Source: Diphasiastrum complanatum (Eukaryota; Streptophyta; Lycopodiopsida; Lycopodiales; Lycopodiaceae). Taken from it: DNA of 46,867 nucleotides. The stretch spans positions 12,468,854 through 12,515,720 of the forward strand of contig CM055097.1 in assembly GCA_029204225.1 (NCBI GenBank), written 5' to 3'. A program made the translations under genes and the position numbers. The notes below the pieces were generated by a model that saw nothing but the letters and a program-made list of their open reading frames with translations, made no database searches and was not told where the DNA came from. Below, piece by piece: positions 23,901 to 35,900 of the stretch; positions within the stretch are counted from its first letter, which is position 1; each line of letters begins with the position of its first letter.

Positions 23901-26900
23901 CCCTATCCTGCTGACAGGGTCCCTGTGGTGTGTTAGGCCCGCCATGTCTATGGACCGTGCCGGGGCACACTACTCACACTGTCTTACCCTGTTAGACGTG
24001 TACGCTGGACACGCCCTTGACTGTGGTATCTGACCTCCTGAGTCCCCTAGGGTTCGGTACTGGTTATAGGCTCGTAACACTCTGGCACCCAGACGAACTC
24101 CTTTCCCTTCCCCTTAAGAAGATTTGTCATGGGAATTGCTATCTGAGCATAATCCTTGACAAATTGTCTGTAGTATCCCGAAAGGCCAAGAAAGACCTAA
24201 ATGTTTGAAATATTGTGTGGTTTAGGCCAACTAAAAATGGCTCCCATCTTTCGAGATAATATGGCACAAATATGCTACTTCTTCTCACATTTAGGTTTTT
24301 TTGCGAATAGCTTATGGTTTCTAAGCAAATGGAACACCTTTTTGAGGTAAGCCAAATGCTCTTTTTTAGTTTTGCTGTAAACTAAAATATATTCTAGAAA
24401 AACTACCACAAATTTCCCTAAATATGGCCAGTGTTTCATCAAGGACCTAAAAGTCGCTGGAGCATTGGTGAGTCCAAATGGCATCACCTTAAACTCATAA
24501 TGACTGTGACGAGTTTTGAAAGCTGTTTTCAGGATATCTTCTGCCTTAATACGGACTTGATGATACCTCGAACATAGATCCATTTTACTAAAATATCTAT
24601 CCCCATCGAGCTGATCAAACAACTTGTCTACCTGAGGGATAGGGTATAGGTGCTGCCCAAGGTGAACTGCTTGGTTGAATTTGCCCTTTATTTAGATATT
24701 TTGTTAGTTGTTTGGTTATTTCCTTATCTTCTTAGCTATGGATGCTGTACTGGATACTAAATTAATGGCACGATCTACTTCTCTACTGGGTGGCAAACCA
24801 CTAGATAAATCATCAGGAAAAACATCGTCATACTCATTCAACAGAACATCTAAATCTTTACTTTTATGAAATACATTATTGAAAACAGAGTCATTAACTG
24901 CAAGTCACAAAAAAGTACCTCATGCACTACCATAAGCTAGATAAGCTCTGAGCTACACACCAAAGGACTGTTGGGAACTCCATGCTTCCTATGCAGGTGA
25001 ACCTCCTGACCGTTTTTTTGAAAGCTAAGGGTATTATCCTGATGATTCCTTTGGAGAGTGGGGCCCAAACTGTAGAGCCAATCTCTCCCTAACACGAGGT
25101 CGGTACGGTCCAGATGCATGATCTATGCTATGTCCACGTCCTGTATATAGGATTCGGCATAGTCCTAAACTTGGATACACGGTACTCCAGTACTCGAGAT
25201 TATTGGTTACGCCTCGTTATTCCGAACTAGGCCAGAAACCTAGAAGCCCGTTCTGACCCTTTTGGGTCGGAACGTCCTGTACGTTCCGGAACGAACTGGG
25301 TCAGAACGTTTTAAGGAAAAAAAAACCAGGTATCAAAGTGCCACCTGCTGGCTGTGAAAGATTTCAGATCCTTAAGATCCAATCTACTTGAATGATCTTT
25401 GGTTAGAAAGAGAAATACACTACCAATTTCACCAATGTAGAAAAATCAGCATCTACACACAATTTGAGATGCAAACACTAATAGAACTTGATCAAACTTG
25501 AATGAAATGATTATGTACTGTTGCTGTCCGTACAAAACCAGCAAGCTACTGTATTTCACACGTGTGGATCCAAAAATAACAAATATAGATCATTTTAGAC
25601 ATAGAATTGCAAGCAATCACCAAGATATTGCACCAATGGATAGTAGAACCCAAGAAAACCATGTATAAGCATGAAATGAGATAGAGAAGAGAGAAGATGA
25701 TTCTCTCCACGAGTTACATCCTTTTATAGCAGGTTCAAACCCTATTTGGCCACTTGGCTTTCCCACCAAAATGCTAACCCTACCAATTTTGGGTCTAGAT
25801 TCAATGTACCCAACTTATTCAAATTGAATCTACTCAAACTCGCATTCTATCTTTCCCACACTTTCAAAAAGTGTTTATTCAAATGAAATTTAGACTAATG
25901 AACTTTGAAAAGTCAACCTCTAAGTCTAAAACAAGTTTTGGCCTCAATATGCCAAATATGAAAATATTGCAAAATGTGATGAAACTAGTTGAATCTTTCA
26001 CAATCCCTCTTCAACTAGTTTTAGCATAGACTTTGATAATACTCCAAGTGAAGTCCTATGTTCCATGAACAAGTCTTTTCCCAATGCTTTGGTGAAGATA
26101 TCAGCTACACATTCCCTTGAAGACACATGTTGAAGCTCCACCTCCTTTGCAATGACTCGCTCCCTCACAAAATGATATTGTATCTCAATATGCTTGCTCC
26201 TAGCATGAAAGATAGGATTGGATGCCATTCTTTGGGCTGATTGATTGTCACAAAAGATGATTGGGCTCTCTGAAAAATCCAGCAAGTGAAGATCCTTGAT
26301 CATCCTCTTGATCCATACCATCTCCTTTGTGCAATGTGTAAGAGCTTTGTACTCGGCCTCACTAGATGACAATGAGATAGTGGCTTGTTTCTTTGACATC
26401 CATGATATAGCTCCATCACCTATGAAAATACAATAAGAACTAATGGATTTCCTATCCATTACATCTCCAGCATAGTCCGAATCTGAAAATCCAAAAAGAT
26501 TAGGTGACGATCTCTCATACAATATGCCAAAATCTCGAGTTCCAATGATGTACCTCAAAACTCGCTTTCCTAGCTTCCAATGCTCCTAGCATAGTTTTTG
26601 CCAATAGAACTTTGATCCATCATAAGAATGATCTTCTTCCTAAGAATAGATCTCCTTTCAATGATCATGTAATGCTCAAAATAGAAACAACCATAATTGA
26701 TATAGCGAATAGTGTCCACTTGGGATGCTTCACTATTTCTTACATCAATTTTACATATCAAGATGTGACTAGAACATGAAGAATCAATTAGAATGTAAAT
26801 GAAATGATTCCACCATGCTTCCAACTCTGAACTCTCTGGAAAAATACAGCAAACAAACAATAAATGTGAGTGATCAACTTTTGCTTGCATGTCTCCTCCT

Positions 26901-29900
26901 CCTTTGTCCTTTGTTGCCTTGTATCCACCATGATACTCCATGAATGAGCCTCCATCTTCATCTTGCCACAAGAAACCATCAAACCTTGGAAATCCATGAG
27001 TAGGTGAGTACATTAATGATGCAAATCCAGCACCACATGACTTCATAAACCAAGTAGTTTGCACTAGTCCATCTTCAAAATCTACTTGACACAAGAAAAT
27101 GACCATGAATTCACCAAAAATTGACAATCTCCAAGTATTGGCACCAAGTAGCTCAACACTTGAGAACTTAGCCATGGATGAGTGACATAATGAACCTCCC
27201 ATAGCTTCATTTCCATCAGCAAAATCAGCCAAGAATGCTAATACAAATCCAACATCAAAACAATGCTCACCAATGTAGCTAGTTTTACCATATCTTGACA
27301 ATTTGCACACATCCACATGAAATTGCTCAAACATGAGATAGAACAAGTAAAGTAAACTTGAACAACACTTCCTTGCTGCTCCTTTGACCTTACTTGAGTC
27401 TTCAATATGCTGCAAAAACAGATCCATAACACCTTTGCCAATTACCTCTCCTTTGATGTTCTTGACTAGCTCCAAATTGCCAACTTCCCTTTTGACTAGT
27501 TGAAGCGCTTTGAGATCAACCTCTTGATCTTCAACTTGACCATCAAAGTTATTGAACAAAATTTGTTTTCCAGATCCATTACTTGATTTTACAGCAAGAT
27601 AACATCCATCCACTTGCATAGCTCCATGTACACAAGAAGATCTTCCAAAAGATGTTCCACTCTTCATAAGAGATCGATACTCAAGATCCATTGCTTGGAT
27701 CCACTCCTCTTCTTTCCTTGCTTGATCTACACTTGTAGGCTCATCCAAAGAGGTTAGGAAAGTAGCATAATTTCCAGAAACTACTTGCTTACCCTTTTGA
27801 TCATATGTGAGCCTTGAAGGTACTTGTCTTTCTCTTGATGTTTTCCTTGGCTTTTGACTTGATGAAGGTCCATCATCACCACCATCCAAAGTAGGATCCT
27901 TCTCATCAACATCAAGAATGTTAGATCCATCTACTTTACCATCAATCATGCTTGAAGACACCTTTGGAATGTTTCCCTCATCAAAAATGACATCTCTACC
28001 AACAATCACTTTGTTAGTAGAAGGAATGTAAACCTTGTAGGCTTTACTCACCTCACTATATCCAACAAAAATACCTCTTCTTGAAGATGGATCCTCCTTG
28101 GTCCTATCATCAAGAGTAATGTTGACATAGCATGTGCATCCAAAGGTTCTTAGAAAGTTGACACTCGGCCTCCTCTTGAATAGCATCTCAAAAGGTGTCC
28201 TTCCATCCAAAATAGCACTCGGCCACCTATTGCACAAGAAATTGGCACACAACAAAGCTTGATCCCAAAATGGTTTGTCAAGATTAGCACTTAACCTCAT
28301 AGCTTTAGCACTTTCACATAAAATCCTATTCTTCCTTTCAGCCACTCCATTTTGTTGTGGGGTCCTTGATGTTGTATACTCCCTCTTGATTCCATGCTCA
28401 TCACAAAAAGCCTTGAACTTGTTAGATATGTACTCACCACCATTGTCACCTCTCAAGCACTTGATCTTTGTGGAAAATTGGTTCTCCCTTGCATTCTTAA
28501 ACTTGACAAAGACATCATACACTTCATCCTTGCTCTTTAGTAGATAGATCCAACAAAATCTACTAAAATCATCAATGAATGTTACATACATCTTAGCTCC
28601 ACTATTGCTAATTGTACTAAATCCATGAATATCCGGATGTACAAGTTGAAAAGGCTTTGTAGATTTAGAAATAGATCTAGTATAAGGTAGTCTATGTGAC
28701 TTAGACAAAGCACAAGACTCACAAACATGTTTGTCATTACTTAAGGAACTTGGAAGACCAATCACAACCTTCTTCCTTGCCATTACCTCCAATGACTTGA
28801 AGTTGAGGTGTCCCATCCTTTTGTGCCAAACCTTTTGAATAAAAATTTGCTCCCTTGCAACACATCCAACTTGGTTAGTAATAACACAAGCATCAAGTTT
28901 GAACAACTTCCCTTGCCTTTTACCTTTTCCAATCAAGACATCCTTCCTTTTGATCAAACAAGCATCTCCATCAAACTCCACCTTGAGGCCCTTACTTAGC
29001 ATTTGACTCACACTAAGCAAATTCTTGGTAATAGATGGAATAAACAAGACATCCTCCAAATGAACATTCCTATTTGTAGAGAGAGAAATAGGAATTGTGC
29101 CAATCCCTTTGATTGCACACTCACCATCATTGGCCGTGTAGATCACCCTCTTGTTATCTCCATATGCCAACAAAGAAGTGAAGTACTCTTTGTGAAAGGT
29201 CATGTGTGAACTTGCTCCACTATCAATCCACCAAGGATCTAGATCTCCATCATTAGCAAGCATACATGAAGACATCACAAAAGCATCATCATTTGCATCT
29301 TGCACATTCAAACCATCTTTATCAAGAGTAAGATTACCTTGCTTGTCTCCTTGATCTCTCTTCTTCTTGTAGCATTCACTTGCAAAGTGTCCTTTGATGC
29401 CACAATAGAAGCACTTGAGCTTTGATCTATCCTTCTTTTTGTCACTTGATTTTGCCCTTTAGACCACTTGCTTTTGGTTTTGCCCTTGAATTTTCCCTTT
29501 GTGAACATAGCATCCTCTTGAAGTGTCGATGTAGATCCACCTCTTGCTTGAAGCCTATATTCCTCATTGATCAAGATCTCTTGAAGATCCATCAAACTTG
29601 GCAAAGTCTTTTGAATAGCAATACTTTGAACAATGTTAGCATGAGCATCCAACAAGCCATTAAGAATCACTTGAATAAGCTCTCCTTCCTTAATGCTTTC
29701 ATCTATGCAAGCTAACTCATCATTCAATGCTTTCATTCTCAAAACAAAAGTACTTGGACTTTCTTTATTCTTTTGCAAACAAGAAAAGATTTGCCTTCTT
29801 AGAGTCAACACTCTAGAAGTAGACTTGGATTCATAAAGCTTCTTCAATGAATTCCAAGCTTCCAAAGATGATGTGCACTTACCAACTTCCTTGAGAAGTT

Positions 29901-32900
29901 CATTGGTAATATTCATCTTTATCATGTGTAGAGACTTCTTGGCCCTCTTGTCATACCTCAATTGATCTTGTTGTGTTGCTGGTCTCTCCTCCAAACCTAC
30001 AACAATATCCAAAACATCATTCATCTCAAGAAGTGACTCCATCCTCATTTTCCACAATGAATAGTTACTTGAGGTAAGCCTATCATTGGCTTTCAACATG
30101 ACTCCAATTGAGGTTGCCATGTAGCAATGACCTGATCTTCTCTTTCAACCTGTTTCAATGCACAAAGCACTCCTTTGAACAACAACAGATGCTTTCAAAA
30201 GAAATCACCAAGATTTGAAACTATCTCACAAATTCTCTTCTAACACTTATCCAAGCAAATCAACATATAGAATCATGGAATCTTGATCAACCTATGATCT
30301 ATCCTCAATCTAATGACTTTTGCCACTTCCTAAGATTGAAACACACTCAAATGAAGTCCAGCAACCTCACTATTTAGAGATCCAATCAAAATTCGGGTTT
30401 TGACAAAATCACAAAAAATTGACTATTCCAAATCTACATGCAAATGCTGAAAATTTGATATGCAATCTATAAGCCACCACTTAGGCTGAACCAATGATCC
30501 AAAAATCGGCCAAATCCAGCATGTGAATTCAAAAAACGGAATTGAACAAGTATATTGACCTATTTAGTGTTTTGATCTACAAAAGATCCAATCTACAAAA
30601 GCAAAAAATCCGATTTTGGTGTAGAATCCTCTCTAGCATGCTCTAGACTTGATATCTTCACCAAATCATTGATAGATCTGATTTCCTCCTTCATAACTTG
30701 AAACACAAGCTCTGATACCATGTGAAAGATTTCAGATCCTTAAGATCCAATCTACTTGAATGATCTTTGGTTAGAAAGAAAAATACACTACCAATTTCAC
30801 CAATGTAAAAAAATCAGCATCTACACACAATTTGAGATGCAAACACTAATAGAACTTGATCAAACTTGAATGAAATGATTATGTACTGTTGCTGTCCGTA
30901 CAAAACCAGCAAGCTACTGTATTTCACACGTGTGGATCCAAAAATAGCAAATACAGATCATTCTACACATAGAATTGCAAGCAATCACCAAGATATTGCA
31001 CCAATGGATAGTAGAACCCAAGAGAACCATGTATAAGCATGAAATGAGATAGAGGAGAGAAGATGACTCTCTCCACGAGTTACATCCTTTTATAGCAGGT
31101 CCAAACCCTATTTGGCCACTTGGCTTTCCCACCAAAATGCTAACCCTACCAATTTTGGGTCTAGATTCAATGTACCCAACTTATTTAAATTGAATCTACT
31201 CAAACTCGCATTCTATCTTTCCCACACTTTCAAAAAGTGTTTATTTAAATGAAATTTAGACTAATGAACTTTGAAATGTCAACCTCTAAGTCTAAAACAA
31301 GTTTTGGCCTCAATATGCCAAATATGGAAATATTGTAAAATGTGATGAAACTAGTTGAATCTTTCACACTGGCCGTGATCTTCCTTCTTGATAATATATT
31401 GAGGGACGCTTTATAATGTGTTGAGGGACGCTACAGATCAGAATTTAGTGTTTAATTTGTCTCCCACTCATTTTAACTACTCTTCTGCTCAAGTCAATTA
31501 ATTATCCACTCTTGTCAATAGGCCATCAAAAAATGTGGACAATCATTAAGGCCCTTTATTTACTCTTTGCCATTTCATAGAACATTCATTGCTTATGAGT
31601 CATCCTTACCCTTGTTTGGGTCTTCATACACTATGAATAGTGCTCTATGGCCTCATTGAAGTTGGTGATTGTTTAAAGAGTTTTTTCTTACTTCATTGAG
31701 TAGCTTGAGAGACGTTTAGCATATGCATCTGCTTATATTCTATTTAGCTTGACTATATTTATCATGGATTTAGTTACTGTTCTCCATCAGATTGATGATT
31801 GATCTATACATTTGTGATAGTCTATCTGTGTTCTGTGGTTATGTTTCACTCATAATTTGTGCTTGTATATGTTTTCAGCTTTCAAAATTGGCTTGCAGAC
31901 CTATATTTTACACAATTGGACTTCAATTATCCATCAGTTAAAGATGCAATGGTATGCTTACTAATGCATATGTGTTAAAGTCCTTGATTGTTTACCTGCA
32001 CTGTTCCTAGATTACATGCTTTGGACTTTAATGGTACTTGTAAAGAGGTTATATTCATTTGGCCAATTATCTCTATCATCTTTGATCTTGCCAAGATACC
32101 GATAGTGTACTGGAATTTATGCACCTGACAGCAATAAAATCAGACTTTCAAAAGACTTAGTATCTGTGCTTTGCAGGTACATCATGGATTCTATTCCGCT
32201 TATCATAACACCACACTCCAGCCCCATATTGTTGCAGCAGTTCAGTCTTTACTCCAGCAAAGGAATGGGTTCTCAGTGATGGTCACTGGACATTCGATGG
32301 GGGGAGCTTTGGCTTCCTTTTGTGCCCTTGACCTTGTTGTAATCCCTCATCTTCATGGAAATCCTCTTTCATATCAATAGGATTCTACATGTTTTCTAAT
32401 CTTTCACTTAAAGGGGATTATACAATGAACATGTTTTCTTATTGTGAGTAATTTCTATGAGAGGGTATTGACCATGTATGTGGATCCAATGCTTTCAGGA
32501 CTAAAAAGACTTGGAGAAATATATTTTATTGATTCTTAATCTCACATGGTCATCAGATTTGACCTTAAAATATTTAATGCTTTGACCCTAGACCATTCAG
32601 AACAAAAAAGATTTATTGGCAAGCCTCTGCATAGAAAGAGCCAGGGCATCCTGTAGAAACATGACTTCCTAGAAACAAACATAAAAGTGCAGCCATGCAG
32701 TGGACATGGAAGTGGAGCGTCAACGCAACCTTTCCTGTGCAATAATATCCGACTTGGCTCTCAATCAAGCGTAGATGTAATGGATAGCAATTGCAGGCAC
32801 CTGAGCAGGACTTGATGATATTGAAATCAACCAAACTACAAGGATGTTTTGACTGAAGACAAAGTAGAAGACAGTCCAAGCAAATGCAAATACCCTCAAA

Positions 32901-35900
32901 GAGTAGTCCAGGACGTAGCTCTACAAGATCTCACCTTAGGGAGGTGTACTTGTTCCCAGACGGCTTGCAGAGTCTTCATTTTCACCACTATAAGCTCTTG
33001 AAAAGATTCAGCAGTACTAGATTCCCTATAATCCAACTGAAAACATTTTCCAGCTTCAGCCTTCAATTAAATACCTGCCAATGCAGGTGGCCGACTCTTT
33101 AAATGCATACAAGATAAAACTTTTGCTAGTCACCATCTTCATGCTCAATTGTCTTCTGGTATTCCCTGAAAGAGAATTTTGGATTCTCCATAAGCACTAT
33201 CGAAGGCAGGTTACTAGATACCGTTTTTTCTATGCTTTGTGAAATAAAGCTAGAGAGCTTCAACAGTGATCTTTGCATATCTAGATACAAACTAACTATT
33301 TGTAGCAAGTTTAGAATTGGTGGAGAGAATTCTAAACTAATGTATAGCAGTAGATCCTTATAAGAGCTTTAATAATTTGACCATCAAAAGAACTGATGCA
33401 CATTGCAGTGGTATCATTATGATAAGAGAATTGAGGCATATATGAAAGAAAGAGAACTATTCAGATAATACATGAGAAGGCCTCTCTTATGTAAGACTTG
33501 ATGTTAACCATATGCTAAATAGGTGTAAGCAAAAATGGCTTGATCTAATATTATTCCAGAGTTTAGAAAGTATCATATTACTTATTGTACAAGAAAACTC
33601 GTTTCTCTTCTAAATTAGGTGTACAATATCAATTTCATACTTTTGCAAAAGCCTGATAGTTCATCAATATGTACCTTCTCTCTAACAAATCTTGTGCCTG
33701 TGAATTTGTCTGCTGATTATATATTCTTGTATCAGGTAAACTACAACATACAAGATGTTCAGGTGGTGACCTTTGGTCAGCCTCGGATTGGGAATCCCAT
33801 TTTTGCATCTTTTTATGATTCATCTGTTCCAAAGACCATTCGCATGACTCATGGGCATGACATTATTCCTCACCTTCCTCCATACTATACAATTCTTGAA
33901 GAGAGGACCTATCATCATGTTGCAAGAGAGGTATGCCATGCAGCGGTTTTCTTACTAGACAGATATTGTAGACTGGAATGCAAGGTATTCATGATTTAAT
34001 AACTGGAAGGAATTTTGATTGTTTGTCAGTGTTGTGAGTTCTCTGATACATATAAACATCATGTAGCTACAAGCCTTACAAGGCATCTAGTCTGATCCCA
34101 TATAAATCGTTTATTTTTTTCGTTCTCTGATGAAACATATATTTTTGTTAATTGCTACCGATTCCTTTCAAATAAAGAATGTATCTGATATTTTGGTGGT
34201 TTTATTTCCAATTTGTATGTAGTGCTCCATAACATTCTGTTTGTAATTGGACTTTACTGTTTACCATCTGTTTTAGAATCGAAATCAAGCAGAATGCAGT
34301 GTGAATCTGCTTTATATAATAAACAGTAATTGAAATGTGAGGCTATGGCGTCATAGTTGGTCTTACGAGTTATTCATCTGAAAAGTGAAGATGTTTTCTA
34401 TTACTAGAATCACACAAAGAACATGGAGACTGGTCAAAAGCATAAGTGTACTCAATCTTTGGTTTTGTGGAAGAATTATGTCCAATTGGAGTGGCTGCCT
34501 TAATATAAACAGGACTGTGTACCATTTCCAATTTTTGGGACCTTAATCTCTTGTACCTTTTTGATGTCTGTTTTGATATCTTCAAACCATAGCTCCTAGG
34601 GAACCGTCCCTAGGGCACCTAAGGAACCTTTCATAGGTAATTTTTTTTAGAAATTCTAATTTTCTTTTAAACCGCCTGAAATCCTATTACAGCCTGACTT
34701 CATGGGGGTGAAAACCCATTCATAATAAATTGATTTTTGAGGTTCCTAAAAAAGGGTTTTTGTTCTTGTTTCTGTCTCTGTTCCTTAGTTTGAATAAAAG
34801 GTTTCTACTCTGGTTCTTGTTCCCAAGCTCCTAAGTTCCTATTCCTAAGTTCGTAAGTTAGAAAAGGGTTTTTGTTCTTGTTCATGTTCCTAAGTTTATA
34901 TGATCCTAAGGTACCCAAGGAACGGTAACTTGACAAAGTTTGGTAACTATCCTTCAAATAGTAGAAATGCTTAGAAAATCACAAAAATGCCTAAGAAATA
35001 TTTTAAAGTTTACAAGGTCATGACATTTGGATTCCATCTCCTTCATATCTTGTTCAAGTTTCATGAAGTGGCAAACAACTCTTGTGTGCGATTCCTTGTA
35101 AAACTTCCGTCAAGTGCTAATAGCGTTTCTACTTCTTGCTGAATGAGGATGTGTGCAATTTTCTCCTATTGAAATTGTTGTGCCAAACCTCAACTTCTGG
35201 AATTAGAAAATGAGGAAGAAGGTCCCAATATACAATGGATTTGGGCCTTATGTAAGGTGGAAATAAGGCCTTCATGTGGCTGCCTTTTATTAGCCCTCTT
35301 ATTCTCAAGTTCTCTCTACATTAACTAGTATTATTATCAATGTTCCTCCGAAGCCACAACCTCGTGGCCATACCATGAAAGAAAAGATGAAGAAACCCCT
35401 TCAAATCTAGTCGTCTGGAGATCTTACCACTAAAATGCATTTCATTCAATGAAACTCCGTTTCAAATTGTTTCAAATGGACCGTTCAAAATGGATTCCAA
35501 AATTAGACCCCCCCCCAAAAAAACCTCCTAATCTGTGTGTGAGAGTTTCGCCTATAAAACTTTAGTTAAAACTCAATAGGGAATAGTTGAATTATCAATA
35601 CCTTGTGCATGTGCATCGTGTGATGTATCTTAATGTCTCATTGAGTCCTTAGTCATCTAAGTGTGTCGATTACCAGATGTTAAATTGTCATTGTATAGAG
35701 CTACAATCACTATCTAGACACTTAAAAAACACTTGGTTTTCCTACAACAAAAGGCTAGGAATAAACTAAGCCCAAAAAAATAAAATATAAAAACGTTTTG
35801 TCGTTTCTTTCTTGACAGAGCCGATCTTCTTTTCCGTTTCAAGCATGTTTCAAACACGTTGTGAAAAGGCTTTTCGAAAAGGTCCACGAAACATTGATTA

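Larger units (their letters stand above)
24080..25170 (-). mobile_element. second minus-strand gypsy fragment (protease to RT)
   Basis: From right to left: protease end ([20 protein letters not shown], 25119-24937), RT approach ([14 protein letters not shown], near 24790), RT core (24665-24275) and the RT/RNase H junction ([20 protein letters not shown] then [11 protein letters not shown]) ending at 24080, where the LTR above begins. It has no LTR of its own in the window. The protein family is that of 16090-17115. Confidence 0.8.
25353..31368 (-). mobile_element. Ty1-copia element with intact ends, RT replaced (6,016 bp)
   Basis: This is the best preserved transposon. LTRs of 650 and 648 bp (25353-26002, 30721-31368) both run TGTGAAAG...CTTTCACA and differ at roughly 14-15 sites plus a 2-bp indel by eye. 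CTGGC is duplicated at 25348-25352 and 31369-31373, a perfect 5-bp target-site duplication. The PBS and PPT are in place. Gag, zinc knuckle, protease, integrase and RNase H are recognisable in minus-strand order, but the RT domain is absent and about 1.07 kb of unrelated open reading frame sits in its place. It lies in lipase intron 3 in antisense to the gene. Confidence 0.95.

Noticed and set aside
26570-27655. Idea that the foreign block is a very diverged RT
   Set aside because: No RT block (KWVYK, LD.KTAFL, YGLKQ, YVDD) can be found in any frame, whereas flanking integrase and RNase H are well preserved.
32884-33102. Short forward frame in lipase intron 5
   Set aside because: It has no motif and no splice evidence, and the flanking exons join in phase without it.
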